In this document: one piece after another, positions 45,591 through 57,520 of the stretch
Layout of the letters: every line of letters begins with the position of its first letter
Position numbering within the stretch: the stretch's first letter is position 1
From: Narthecium ossifragum
Taxonomy: Eukaryota > Streptophyta > Magnoliopsida > Dioscoreales > Nartheciaceae
Length of the DNA: 64,000 nt
NCBI GenBank assembly: GCA_963920575.1
Contig: OY986963.1
Span: 1,650,896-1,714,895 of the forward strand
Direction of reading: 5' to 3'
Notes under the pieces: model-generated
The model's input: the letters and a program-made list of their open reading frames with translations, nothing else
What the model was told of the DNA's origin: nothing
Databases searched by the model: none
Program-made: the position numbers and the translations under genes

Positions 45591-47677
45591 ATGGAGGGCA
45601 GGGAGGAACGAGACAAGGTAACGATGGATTCCATACCTTTGATTCTATAGTTTAAAATTTGGGATTTTATTGAGGTATTGATGCATGAGTAATGTTTCGT
45701 GGGGAATTAGCTTGTTTGATAAAAGATTTGTTTTTATTTGGTCTTTGAACGCTGAGTTGTTGAGAGCCAATTGTTGCCATGGAACTGAGCAATTTTGAAG
45801 CGGATAGTTGCCTATGACAAACAACCCCCCCCCCGGCCCCCGCCCATGCTCATCTGTGGCTTAGGGATTTGGTTATTGCCCTTCATTTGGTACTAAAGGG
45901 TATCACTTGTCAAACAATGCTTGTTCCTCATGACTGGTTGATGGATTAAAGAGATTAAGATTCTGTAGCAATATGGTTGTCCTTGCGTATAAAACAGGTA
46001 TATCAGAACCATATCATGCATATTTTAGGATTGCCTGTGTTTTTCTTTTTGCTATTACAACAATGTCGTGTTCCTCTTTTACAAATTCTCTGTTTGCTTT
46101 AGTTTTCACCATGTCCATGGTCAATTGAACTACAGACTTCTGTAAGTCTACTTGTGCTTTTCTCGAGGTTATTTATTTTCTGGGTCACTTGGCTCGCTTT
46201 ACTTCAACTTTCCTACTTATTTGCCATCCTCTTTTCAGCTTTTATGCAAGTCTGCTTTCACTACATGCACATGATATTTGAACAATTGAACATTACCTTT
46301 ACTCGGAATTACGCTTGCCTGGAGATTTTTCACATTCTTCTTTGAATGATAGCGGTCCAGCTTTTAATCAATTGATGGTGCTCAATGGTAGCGGTCCATC
46401 TTTTAGTCAAATGTCAGCACTAAGCCAATTGTTGGTTGCAAACTCCATTCACTCATTTACTCCAATATTTTTGTTGTCATCTTTCTTATTAGGAGTGCAT
46501 CACACAATTATATCCAACACTGGAATAAGTAATGACTTCAAGATTTATTTGATTTTAGGACCATTACAAAGTCTTAGAGGTTGACTATGATGCGACAGAT
46601 GAAACTATCAGATTGAACTATCGAAGACTTGCACTGGTGGGTTATCGTCTGAGACTCTGCTTACATGTCTTTTTCCAGTGCGAGCTGACAGATTTTACCT
46701 TATTGGCCACACTCAGAAGATGCCAAACATTAAAGTAATACAAACCTTTGGTTTTTGTGTCCATGTGTAGAAGTGGCACCCTGACAAGCATAAGGGCAAT
46801 ACTGCAGTCACTGCAAAATTTCAGGAGATAAATGAAGCTTATAGAGGTGATAACTCTATTCCTTTTCCTGGTTGTTGTGGTTATAACCTTTTCTTTCATC
46901 ACACATATATATATGTTTGTGTGAATTTTTGTGGAACATGTTGTATATGGTCATGAATATATGCAGAGCAGTTATGCAAGTAGTGGGGCTATCTTTGTTT
47001 CTTGGGTTGTGAATTAAATCTCAACTTCTTTGGATGTTATAAACATGTGGTTGTTCCGTATAATGTCTGGCTCCACAACTTCAAGGTAACCATGCCGATA
47101 ATTTTTTGAGTTTGGATGAATGATATTGTTATTTAGGCACATTTTATTGGAGGTTTATTTGAAGTTCCAATTGAGTTCAAACAGATATCTTTTTTATGAC
47201 TTGTGGTTGGCAGAGACTCATTATTCTTTTCTCTGATTTTCACAGTTTTAAGTGACCCAGCTAGACGGATCGAATACGACATTACTGCTAGTTACGAGGT
47301 TAATAAATATACTTTACGGGTAAGAACAGTAAAATGGAGGGTTAAAGCCAATAATTTGGTTTAAGTTTTAGTTTTCCGATGCTGTAAGACTGCCATATAT
47401 CTTGTGTATAACTATATTGTTTGCATTGACTGCAGGAATATCTTGCAAGATTTAAAGGAATGATACTTACATGCAATGGTCTTGGCATTAGTCATTCTGC
47501 TATGAGGTAATTTCTTGGCCATGTCCTTCGTCAAGGTTCTCTGTATTTTGTGTCCATTGGCATTAGTAGATGATGCTGTAAGAATGAACACTGAACTGGG
47601 AGTTTGCACTTATCATATGTGTGATCTATTTTCTGAGGACACAGCAAATGATTGGAATTAAGTCACTGAACAAATAG
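45591..47677 (+). CDS. Small J-domain (DnaJ-like) protein
   Basis: Six exons (45591-45617, 46559-46636, 46771-46846, 47246-47319, 47436-47506, 47638-47677) give 121 residues, all with GT-AG sites and consistent phases. The J domain occupies about residues 10-75: [20 protein letters not shown], then [15 protein letters not shown] with the HPD motif needed to stimulate Hsp70, and [18 protein letters not shown]. No Gly/Phe or zinc region follows, so it is a type III J-protein. The C-terminus [20 protein letters not shown] is conserved in a small plant J-protein family from memory. The last exon ([14 protein letters not shown]) is short and chosen on phase; an alternative acceptor near 48345 would give another short tail. 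Confidence 0.83.
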
Positions 47678-49784
47678 ATCAGGTCTTTTCCTCATTTATT
47701 GTCATCTCCTGTAGTCTAGGGAAGAATTATGGCAACTTGCTTTAGAACTATTACCTCACATTCTCTTTGTCGGGGGTGTCACCGCATAGTGTTGACAACT
47801 TTAATTGTTGACTAAAAGTGAAAACTTATTAGGTGTAAAATTTTAACCAATTAATATTTATTGTGAGTGAACTTGTCCGGAGAAAACTTTTGAGTTGCTC
47901 TCTTCATTTTCATTTATGAAGAATTTCTCACCATTGTATTGTCCCCATTCTTACCTCATTTTTTTTTTCCCATTACATTCTGTGACAAATATGTTATTTT
48001 AACGCAAAAATAACTTCATTCCTCCAATGTGCCTTAAGCCTTGCAAAAGCTGCAGTTCCCGGTTCGATGCACCTAGAATGTTATTTGGATCTAGCATGAT
48101 ACAGAACATCCCGTATGAACATGTATGGCTGATTTCCAGAAGTATATTTGTACGTTAGTTTGATTGAAGCATGTAATCCTTTATTGACTCTGTCAAATAG
48201 GGCTTTGCACCTAACACAGCAGACATAAGCTTGTCAAGAGTTCACTCTATTTTAAGGAGGTTTTTTGGCACAACTGCATTTTTCTGTGGTTGATGAGGTG
48301 GGTTGGTCAATGGAGCATGATGATTTAGTCTAGAAACTTTTCATGTATTCTCAAAGCAAGAAACAGAAAAAACAAGCAGAACTTGACACTTGGAAATAGC
48401 AATTTCGTACATGTTATGTCAGCCTGACTTTCCTCTCAATATTCATCTTATGAATGCAGTTCCCATTGGAGACTTTTTCATATTTTATTTTGAACTCTTT
48501 TCAGGTATGGGTAAACTATTGAAGATGCAGTTCATGAGGGATTTCTGCTTACTACTCCATTGGTATCTGATGTTTTTCTGGCAGATTGCTTTACCTGATA
48601 ACTCATTGCCAAATTCAGTGGCATTCTTATCTCGGGCTGCCATTCTTTAAAACCAACCGCTTGAAAGGGCTTGAATTATCATGACGACAGTGTTTTCATT
48701 CCACAATCAGTAAATAGAATGAGCTATGAAGGATAAGAGATAAAGAGGTCCCAGTAGATTGAGCACAAGAAGGTTCAGGGCTTGGATATCTTTTTGTCCA
48801 ACCTTATGGCCGTTTCTTAGTATGTTGTATGAAATTCACAGTTCATTCTGTCACACTATTGAAATGTTAAAAATCTTTGTTCTCCATGATTGGTCAATAT
48901 CACCAACACGCCTAGCCTGCGGGCTCAACTAATCACGAAAAAATATATATCACCACCACACCTCTCTGTGTCATTTTTTGAGAGCTATTCTTGTGGAACT
49001 TTTTGTCCCCTTCTGAGTTGGGCTGGTTTATGACGGGCAAATGTCCTTCCAATCATAATGTCCTCAAGAGGACTTGGAACTCAAAAACCCAAGACCTATC
49101 GCGCATGGGAGGTATTCTCTTTTGGCCACTATGTGCTAACCATCCAATATCTCAATAAAATAAGAGACCCCTTCAGTATAACACCATGCTCTCTTATTTT
49201 ATTAACATTTCAGCATGCATCCAACTACAAATCGTCTTCCTTTTAAATAAGGTGTCTGCGATTCCACCTACCTAACGACTTTGCCGCCATGCCCAAACAA
49301 AAATAATCAAATAATTGCAACCTGTCAATTTCATTGGCAGCAATTAGCATAACCCCACATCTCAATTTCTTTACACTAAAATCCGTCAGTTGCATGGAAA
49401 TAAATAATAGAGAGATACCCCATGAAACTAGCCAAGTCTAACTTGCTCTCTCAACTGTGGTAGCATCAGGAATCCTTGTAAAGTTTAGTTCTCTTTGATC
49501 ATATTCCAAAGACTATCAATTTGATCAAAACAAATATATAATTCTTTCGAGTGATTGAAGAGAATGGCTAGATAGATTTGGCTTCAGGATCCACAAGTTC
49601 AACTAATCAAATGAAATCATAGAGTAACAAACACATAATCAGATGAAACGTACTAAGATAAATTGCAATCCAAAGAGCTCATATGGAGTGTTTCCCATTT
49701 CACTCATATATATCATCTAAATTTGGCCTAATAAACTTTTTACGGAGAGAAACGAATACATTAATTAATCCTCTCAAGAAGCAA
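47678..49784. other. Intergenic DNA
   Basis: 3' flank of the J-domain gene and of the GGCT-like gene. No further gene or mobile element is supported. Confidence 0.5.
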
Positions 49785-50306
49785 TCAATTCTGAGAGGCT
49801 ACAAAGATCCGGATTTGATCGAGAAACGTGATGTCCTGTGGTCGATCCACCCTCCTCACGTAGCCCATCATCTCCTTCTCCGAGTACGCCGCCAGGCCCC
49901 TCTCCCCGCTCCTCTTCCACATCTCCTCCGCGTAGTTCCGATGCCCGTAGTACGCCTCCACCACCACCACCTCCTCCTCGTCGCAACCGTCCTTCACGAC
50001 GGCGATCGGGAGCCGCTCGTAGTGTCCACGGCGGAGGCCCTCGAGCTCGTCCATGCGGGAGAGGGCGAGAGGGGACACGGCGTAGAGCTCGCCAGCCACG
50101 CGCTCGCCGGCGCCGGGTATGTTAAGGAGGAACGGCACGCAGAAGGGCCCGCACACCAGCGGCAGCCGCTCCGCCGTGCGGGCTTCGCCGATGTAGGCGA
50201 CGTCGCCGGACAGCATCAGCTCCTGCATCAGCCCGTAGTTCGAGAACCCTCGCTTGAGCGTCCCGTAAGTAAACACGACACTCCTCCGATCACCCTCGCC
50301 CCCCAT
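49785..50306 (-). CDS. AIG2-like / gamma-glutamylcyclotransferase-fold protein
   Basis: Single exon, 173 residues. It opens MGGEGDRRSVVFTYGTLKRG; the YGTLKRG loop binds the gamma-glutamyl group in the GGCT fold. GEARTAERLPLVCGPFCVPF and VAGELYAVSPLALSRMDELEG follow, the latter holding the Glu expected as general acid/base in this superfamily. The layout matches the plant At3g02910-type group (GGACT/AIG2-like), which is thought to act on gamma-glutamyl compounds in the cytosol. The true substrate is not known. No signal peptide is seen. Confidence 0.88.
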   Translation of the reverse strand: MGGEGDRRSVVFTYGTLKRGFSNYGLMQELMLSGDVAYIGEARTAERLPLVCGPFCVPFLLNIPGAGERVAGELYAVSPLALSRMDELEGLRRGHYERLPIAVVKDGCDEEEVVVVEAYYGHRNYAEEMWKRSGERGLAAYSEKEMMGYVRRVDRPQDITFLDQIRIFVASQN

Positions 50307-50313
50307 GGATCAA

Positions 50314-50333
50314 ATCGATCGATCGATCGATCT
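50314..50333. repeat. (GATC)n short tandem repeat in the 5' leader
   Basis: ATCGATCGATCGATCGATCT, just upstream of the GGCT-like start codon. It has simple 4-bp periodicity and is unrelated in structure to the paired palindromes of the LTRs. Confidence 0.9.
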
Positions 50334-53106
50334 CCAATCTTTTGGGTGGATCGTCTCCGATTCCGATGTGGGGGGATAAATTGGGGCGGTGGTATAAGGA
50401 AGACGAGTGTTCTGCGGTACGGAAGGGGATACGGGGGCTGTGATCATCGGGCGTTTGGCTCGTGGTGGGTGGACGGCTCATGGATGGATTGGGGTTGGGG
50501 TTAAAATAGAGAAGCTAGCCTCCAATGGTGGCTGTGGTTTGGCGGAAATAACCCTGGAGTTTTCCATAATTCCATCATGGGTTTGTTCGGTTGTGGGGCT
50601 TTGTTGACGGGTATAGTTTGGCGGGGAGTTGGTTGTCGTTTGGGTAAAGAGGAGGGATGCTTCCGGGAAATCTAAACGTGTGCTACGATCCACGAGGAAC
50701 ACGACCTGTTGACAACCACATGAGCTATTGCTTGTTGTTAGAGACAAAAACACCATTGCTAATTGAGATTGATCCATCTAGATTAAACTATTGTGTCAGT
50801 TACTTGGAATGGCTTTACGGCCCGTATTGAATAACATTCGATTCGATTCACAAACCAAGGACAGTTTTTATTTTTTGGTTTTACTTGTTAGTTATTATAC
50901 TCTTGCCGTTATAATTTCCGATTTGAAATAGAATTTAAGTCATTAGGAGAGAGTGTTGTTTTAATAATGTAAATGATCTCTCTGCACAAATGATATTTGT
51001 GACTTCACATTGAAACGGAATCGTCTCATGACATGACATATGATGAAAATTCTTCAAGACATCACATCTATGTAAAAAAAAGTTGGTTTTTCTAAAAAAC
51101 AACGTGACATGAATTGCAGTTTTGGTTAAAAATATTTCCTAGTGAGCATGATCTGATCTTACTCTGATACTATTTTACTTTAACCATCAATCAGAAAGTT
51201 TAAATCATTAAAAGAGGGAGTTAATGAATTTATAGTCTTAAAAAATGGACTGATTTTGAATAATTAGTTACATAAGAAAACACAAACTATTTCATTTGGA
51301 GATATAGGTTGAATTGGCTATTAGAGGAAGAAAATGATTAATGGATAAAAGAAAAGAATAATATAAAATACTATGATTCTAATTTTCCGCCCCTTTGTCG
51401 CTTAAGTGACTATTGGAGGAAGAGATGTTTAAATTCATGAAGAGTTAAAATGACTTATAGTCTCTGATATATGAAACTAGGTGAGGCCCATGCGACCTGA
51501 CATGGATAACCATAAGCCTAATACTCCTCTCTTTGTCTTGTCATAGCCACCTACTAACTATCACTCTCCACTATTCTCTTTCACATGGTTTTCATCTCGA
51601 TGGTATGATATAGTCGGACTCAACTTAGATCAGGCATTCCTATCCGTATGATAGAATGCAATGAATTTTATATAATCGACATGTTGTCACATCAACTATC
51701 ATGTTTTAGGCAAAATATGATATCATTCCTTTAATTTTTCATAATAACATGTCTCGTGAGTGAGTATTGAAACTATTGAATGCTTTGCGATTCCATGGAG
51801 TTGTAAGCACATTTACCCATCCTAATTCTTTATTTTTTTAATAACACATTTCTTTCTCTGGTTTTTAATTCTGCACTAGCTTCTTAAGTCACAATCAGTT
51901 GAAATCAGTTGAATTAAACGTCATATCTTACATAAATTTAATACTGATTCAATCCAATCCAATTTGGATTAGACAATTCGTCTAAAAAATTGGATTGGGA
52001 TTGGATCCGCCATGAAATATTCGCATCACGCCTTTTAAATATTTTGTCTTTTTCCCCGTGTTTTTTTTTTCTAAATAAATAACTTTAAAAATGAATTAAC
52101 TACTTTGGCAAACAAAGCTCCATTACAATAACCTGTGCCAATTTCTGCCCAATAACACTTTTGACAGGGGACGAGCGAGACTCCAGACTGAGTGAGGGCC
52201 AATCTGTATCTTTTCTTTTAGAAGTAAGTATGTAGGCCCTAAACCCTAAGCTCCATTAGAAGTAAGTATGTAGGGCAAAATTGATTGAATAATGAACATC
52301 AAGTCTTAACCAAACCTATCATGGTCTTTATATCACAAGTGAACCAATTATTATATGGATTGACACAGCGTGGTTTCTTTCCGTTACTGCTCGCTTTCTA
52401 AAGCCGAAAAAGATAAAAAGCTGGACGCTTTCAAGAATTCAAATGGCACACCCACAGGAACGGAAGGAAACCATCCCATCGGCATGCGTCGTCAAATTTT
52501 TAATAGCGAATGTCTCGTCGAAAGGCGGACGGCGTCGTGGGAGCTCTCGAGCGGCGGCGATCTCGACGCCTCGCCACCCCACCACCCCCCGACCAGCATC
52601 ATCCAAAGGCCGAGCACGACCAAGCAGGAAAACGACACCGGCACGTGCACGGAGGGACATGGGCACGTGAGGGCGATTGAGACGTTCCTGCTCCTCAAAG
52701 GGCCCCATCCCACGTGACACGGCAACCACGATCACGTCTACCTTGCACGTCGGCCGGTTCGGATTCACCCCCCAAATATGCCACGCATTTAATTGCTACC
52801 ATAATTAATAATAATACTACAGTTCCACAGTGCTGCTTTTCTTTTCATAGACGCGGCTGCCATCTGATTGAGATCGGACGGAAGAGATATCGTTTCCCAT
52901 GAGAAGTAATAGCAGACGGGTGGTTAAAAATATACAACAAATGTTGAACTATTTACATAATGTTTGAGGCTTTAATGCTTTATGGAGATCGAACAAAACA
53001 AGGGGGGAAAAAAAAGAGATATTAAGATGATAAATTGGGGGGAAAATGAAGAGGAGATATCTATATACGACTATTATCTACCTGTTTGCCGATCTGATTA
53101 GTCTCA
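50334..53106. other. AT-rich intergenic DNA
   Basis: No gene is recognised. A cluster of three G-boxes at 52642-52716 sits in a locally GC-rich block (about 52490-52760) that has short open frames on both strands without family signatures. Confidence 0.45.
52642..52716. promoter_or_regulatory. Cluster of three G-boxes
   Basis: CACGTG at 52642-52647, 52664-52669 and 52711-52716, the first two 22 bp apart. Such clusters occur in ABA- or light-responsive promoters. The nearest gene in suitable orientation is not evident, so the target is unknown. Confidence 0.4.
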
Positions 53107-53736
53107 TCAGTGGTGCATTGGCGAGCGCTCATGGACGATCTTAGTCGACTTGTGATGCTTGAAAGCCTTCAGTGGACTGGGGAAGTACCATCCCCAGCCC
53201 TTCGACCTCGCCTCTCCTCCGCCGCCTCCCCTCTCACGATAGCTCTCCACCCCCGCCGATCTCGATCTCCCCATCTTCACCTCCGCCGCCTCTCTCTTGG
53301 CGGCTGCTGCGACTTTGGAGAATGGCCACCACAACGCCGCCCATCCGCGAGCCCTCAATGCCACCGGATCGGATCCGACGTCGCCGCCGGGAGCTTCGGA
53401 TCTGGAGCGGAGGAAGACGAATGCGGCGGATCGGGTCCGGCGGAAGGCGGGCTCGCTATCAATGAGGTAGGAGACGCGACCGACGGCCCCGATCGAGGCG
53501 CGGGGGAGGTCGGCGGAGGAGGAGAGGGAGGAGAAGGACGTGGACGACGAGTTGGAGGAGGAAGGGGACGGCAGGCAAGCGCAGGGGCGGTAGGAGGCGC
53601 AGACAGGGCAGAGGCGGAGGAGGCGGTCCCGGAGGCAAGACGGGCACACTCCATATCCTGGCTGCCATGGGTGTTTCCGGCACCGCCACCCCTCCTCCTC
53701 GTTCTCCTCGCAGAGTGGCAGAGCACCGCCCATCAC
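53107..53736 (-). CDS. DUF740 / OCTOPUS-like small protein
   Basis: Single exon, 209 residues. After an acidic start the N-terminus reads CRKHPWQPGYGVCPSCLRDR, then LLRLCPVC, a Cys/His pattern shared by the DUF740 (OCTOPUS-like) family and likely to bind zinc. A Ser-rich stretch follows. The middle has RVSYLIDSEPAFRRTRS and LWWPFSKV, and the C-terminus is basic with WYFPSPLKAFKHHK. Full-length OCTOPUS is larger (over 500 residues) and acts at the plasma membrane in phloem cells; this is a short relative, so the same job is not assured. The start follows a TATA-poor GC-rich leader and is the first ATG of the frame (MMGG). Confidence 0.75.
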   Translation of the reverse strand: MMGGALPLCEENEEEGWRCRKHPWQPGYGVCPSCLRDRLLRLCPVCASYRPCACLPSPSSSNSSSTSFSSLSSSADLPRASIGAVGRVSYLIDSEPAFRRTRSAAFVFLRSRSEAPGGDVGSDPVALRARGWAALWWPFSKVAAAAKREAAEVKMGRSRSAGVESYRERGGGGGEARSKGWGWYFPSPLKAFKHHKSTKIVHERSPMHH

Positions 53737-55478
53737 TTGCGTATTCCGCCGTACGACACTCCTCCCTCTCTTTCTTATTACGCTTTCTAGTCTTCTCTCT
53801 CGTCAGTCGTCGAACCGGTCGAGCGAGAGTGCGCAGGGTTTTGGCTTGTTGGGACTCGTGAAGAGTTAATATATAAACCGGCACTGGTATCGAGTTAAAG
53901 CTTAAACCCCGGTTAAGGACAACCCGAGTTAAGGTTCTCTAAACGGGTCGGACTACTACGGGTCTGACTCTAATATGGGATCCGCCATGAGATCCAATAA
54001 GGTTGTGGATGAGATGAGATCGCATTGATCTCGGACATCTGTTACACATGGCTCGTGTCACGATCGGACGACGCCTATCAGCGGTGCAATCTTTTACGTG
54101 CGGGTCACGCTCACTCTATTCCCGATGACCAATAATTTTGTTTCTGTAGATGAGGGGTACATGGAATGTAGGGACGTGATGGGGTCACGTCATCATTTCC
54201 ATGTCGTGAATCGTCGCACGGCCACAGTGCCAGTGTGGTTGATCCGATCGCTCCGGTTTTCCCGGGTGATGTGACCCACGTACGTCGGCCGGAGATGGTT
54301 CGGCTTTTTTCGAGTCTAACCAAACCCAACCCAACACATCATGCCCTTGTGGTTGGACCCGGTTTTAGGAGAGACCGGTGAAAGTGACTTCACACCTGAC
54401 CAGACAGACTCTGGCGTGGCACCAATGATACATAGTAACATAGAGCTTTTTCTTTATGTTGTTTTTTTTTTGCGTATGTTGGGATTCGGGCCAGTGTCGC
54501 TTGTTTTGGAGGTGGCAAAGGCGGTGGGTGGCTACAGCGACGAGGCGCTGTGATACAGCTCCGAGAGCGGCTCAATGTCTGGTTCTCTTCCACAACACCC
54601 TGATTTAAATGCAGGGGAATCGTGTTCTATTCTTATTAGTACCATACAATCAAGTCCAGTCCACCACATGCATATCTCACCTAATAAGAAAAGGGGCCAC
54701 TTTGGTAGTTAGAGCACATGCAGATGAGCTAATTAGAAGATGGATGTGGAGATGCCGATTGCCCGGCATTCTTGAACCGGAGTTTTATAAAAGGTACGTT
54801 CTATCCGTTTGACGGCGGGTACGTGTGGGGATGCCAATTAGACTTGCACGAGGTGGTGGTTGAACAGCTACTGGGAGGTTAGGATTAATGAGTGGGTTTG
54901 GGCCCGCGTGCCGGGGGGGTTGTCTGGTGGTTTGTTTATAATGTAAAGCTGGTGAATGGTGATGAATTCAGACCATTTGGTATTCATTTTCCATGACAAG
55001 GGTTAAACAATTGACCTGAAGACTCTGGCAATTCTTTCTTTTTCCTCGGACTCTTAACTACCATCGAGTGTTGGATTATTAGATTCGAAAATTAGAACAG
55101 GGCGGTGAGGTGTTTAGCAACCATAGATATCTAGGGTCCAGTGTGAGCTGTTTCCTAGATCACTCTAAGTTAGGGTGTAGACGTGGTGCCATGTAGGCGT
55201 GACATCTGATGAGGATCAGGGCCTCAGGCGCTTTGCTTGATGTGGAACATGTAGCGGCCCCAGCCCGTGAGCACCATGACCCATGGGAGCCCAAACTCGG
55301 CTCTTGTGCTCAGCCCAGAAGAATAGTAGAGTTCTCAGCTAGAAATTTTTTCGCTTCTGTTACGTAGATGATAGCTAGTTCTAAGCTATGCGAGTCTCGA
55401 GCTGGGAATCCTTAGGACGAGGAAACAGGCCAGGTATCACTCTCACAAGGCCAGTGTTCCTCAGATCACAGGGGGGCT

Positions 55479-55500
55479 GGGGGGGGGGGGGGGGGGGGGG
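55479..55500 (+). repeat. G22 homopolymer
   Basis: Twenty-two consecutive G, preceded by G6-CT and followed by AGTGGGGTGGGG. It can form G-quadruplexes and is also a place where read errors are common. Confidence 0.9.
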
Positions 55501-55699
55501 AGTGGGGTGGGGTTACGGGCGCTGTAGAAGTGAACAGCAGCATCACGTGCCGGCGTAGGCTGTTTCACTCTCGTGAACACTTCGCTGCAGTTCGAGATCC
55601 CCCACCCAAAGCCACCTATACGTCTTCATCGACGTTGTTTTTGTTGACTCACAACTCACGAGCTCATGACCACTGCCCCCCCTCCCTTGCTTGTGTCTC

Positions 55700-56202
55700 G
55701 ATGAGAATATAGACCTTTCCACACCTAAGTGAGCCACAATAAGAGAATCCACAAGCAATAGATCAAGCAATCTAGAAAATAAAGGCAATAGTAAACCAAA
55801 GAAGACCAAGATTTACGTGGAAAAATCACTCTCAACTTGAGAGGGAAAAAACCACGGAGCACCAACCGAAATCGACTATAATAAATGAGAGAGTACAGTA
55901 GAGCTACAACACCAAGAACACAAGAATTTGACTCACTTGTGTCTTGAACTCCACCAAGAAAAACCCTCCTTGGAACCTTGTTGTTTTCCTTTCTTCTCTA
56001 ACTCTTTTCTCCCAAAAATCCCTAAGTAGAGAACATGACGCTCTATTTAAGTCTCTCTCATTATATAGGAGGCTACTACACACTACTATCATACATCAAC
56101 ATGTGTATAAGAGCCTTATAAGCAAGGCCCATGTCCAACAGCCACTAAGAATGTGTATGAACAATCTCATTGACTAGCCCATTAGTGATAGTAAGCCCAA
56201 CA
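55700..56202 (-). mobile_element. Copia-like LTR relic, minus orientation
   Basis: On the minus strand it starts TGTTGGGC and, toward its end, has CCGTGGTTTTTTCCC and TTTTTCCACGTAAATCTTGG, closely like the U5 region of the LTR at 10006-10772. A TATA-like TTAAATAGAG lies in between. The left boundary and the target duplication could not be fixed, and GATCGATC is absent. No coding region adjoins, so it is probably solo. Confidence 0.65.
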
Positions 56203-56400
56203 ATTGAACAAATAGTGGATGCATCTACGTAACAAGAGATCATTTCACAATCTGTAACTGATCAGTGCAACTCGGTATCGCTTTCAAAGATATTAGACTT
56301 GCCATATTGCTTTGATAAAGATTTATAGAGATGTTTTCCCCGATGTATATATACGAATCTGTATAAGAAACCTCTGGTGGTATTTGTTAGGCCGAAGGAG

Positions 56401-56706
56401 ATGGATACTCACAATCCTCGGCGACTATGCCGCTTGGTTCTCACCATTGTTGCTATCATAGGATTGACAGCTAAAATGACCATCTCTCTGATGAACCAAC
56501 CTCCCAAAAGATCTCAAAGAGAGTGGATCAAGAAAGAGGAAATCCAGAATGTGACTTTGTTCTTGGATCACATGGCTTTGAGATTGAATTCAGGAGAGTG
56601 GCAATGTCCTTGCAAAGCCATGGATGTGGTTGCACCACCCAAAAGTGGAGCTCGCCTTTTTTATTTCTTTCTCATCAGTACTAACCAATTGGAAAATGTC
56701 CATTGA
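56401..56706 (+). CDS. Possible first exon of an unknown membrane protein
   Basis: An open stretch beginning MDTHNPRRLCRLVLTIVAII has one hydrophobic segment (LVLTIVAIIGL) near the N-terminus, then a charged linker (RSQREWIKKEEIQN) and GEWQCPCKAM. It may be the start of the protein whose C-terminal part lies at 57116-57520, but I could not find a donor that joins the two in frame. It could equally be non-coding. Confidence 0.25.
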   Translation: MDTHNPRRLCRLVLTIVAIIGLTAKMTISLMNQPPKRSQREWIKKEEIQNVTLFLDHMALRLNSGEWQCPCKAMDVVAPPKSGARLFYFFLISTNQLENVH

Positions 56707-57115
56707 GCAGTTCAGCAATGAAGTTAGCAGGAAACCATTCTTTCAAGGCTTTAATTCTACACGCCACAGGCTTCTGAAAGAGAGCTTTAGATTAAGTGGA
56801 TGAGACTTTCAAATTGGCAGCTCTAATCTCCACATGAACTCATTGAGGATGGGCAGCTTGAACCCCATTGCTTTCATGTTCAATGTTTGCAGTTCTTGGG
56901 CTGGTAAATTACCTTGAAACAAATTTCAGATACCATTTAAGGTATGTTTGTATAGCCACAAAAATTGTCGATATATTAACATAAATCTATCATTTTCAAC
57001 GACAAGTTTTTTGAGATAATTGGTGATTTATTCCAGCACACACAAGCTTTTTTATTTTATTTTTCCCCTCACAGGAGGGCTTTCGCAAGCTAGTTCTTTC
57101 TTTCTAATCTCAAAC

Positions 57116-57520
57116 ATGGGGATGAAGGAGGCGGCACAGCAGCTAAATACATTCTTAGGTGCCATTAGAACTTCACTTGAGACATGTTCCAAGCACACCA
57201 ATTGGCCTCTACCAGACAATGCACTGTATGTAACTAAAGCTAACAAAGGACCAGAGCTTGACAGCCTTGAGAATAGCAACTATGGTCATACAATTGACTA
57301 TGTGGTGGCCATGAGCTTCAACTGGACTCATTACTTACAGCCGAATTCTGGCATCTGGATTCTCTTCGCAGCTCTTGCGCAGGTCGGCGGATTTGCTTTA
57401 GTTACCCTGTTTGCCGTCCGATCCATTTTCTGGCCTCTCTTATGTTTGCTCTTTGGTTGGCCTACTTGTCTGGAGGAATGCCAAGAGAGTGAAAGAAAAT
57501 CAAAAGAGCAACTGAATTGA
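57116..57520 (+). CDS. Possible exon of an unknown membrane protein
   Basis: A frame with MGMKEAAQQLNTFLGAIRTS, a Cys/Trp-containing middle (CSKHTNWPLPDNALYVTK), then a hydrophobic stretch GIWILFAALAQVGGFALVTL continuing to FWPLLCLLFGW, and a charged tail ESERKSKEQLN before a stop. A good acceptor (TTTTTCCCCTCACAG) lies just upstream at about 57075, so it is likely the last exon of a spliced gene, and the ATG need not be the start. I do not recognise the family. Confidence 0.4.
   Translation: MGMKEAAQQLNTFLGAIRTSLETCSKHTNWPLPDNALYVTKANKGPELDSLENSNYGHTIDYVVAMSFNWTHYLQPNSGIWILFAALAQVGGFALVTLFAVRSIFWPLLCLLFGWPTCLEECQESERKSKEQLN

Larger units (their letters stand above)
53737..56376. other. Intergenic DNA with a poly-G run and an LTR relic
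   Basis: Apart from the G22 tract and the copia-like LTR listed separately, no gene is supported here. Confidence 0.5.

Noticed and set aside
50314..50333. GATC repeats near the GGCT-like gene as part of the LTR palindrome system
   Set aside because: Simple 4-bp tandem repeat without the 21-22 bp pairing.
53110..53790. Plus-strand frames opposite the DUF740-like gene
   Set aside because: The minus-strand frame has the conserved Cys/His motif; the others are low-complexity shadows.
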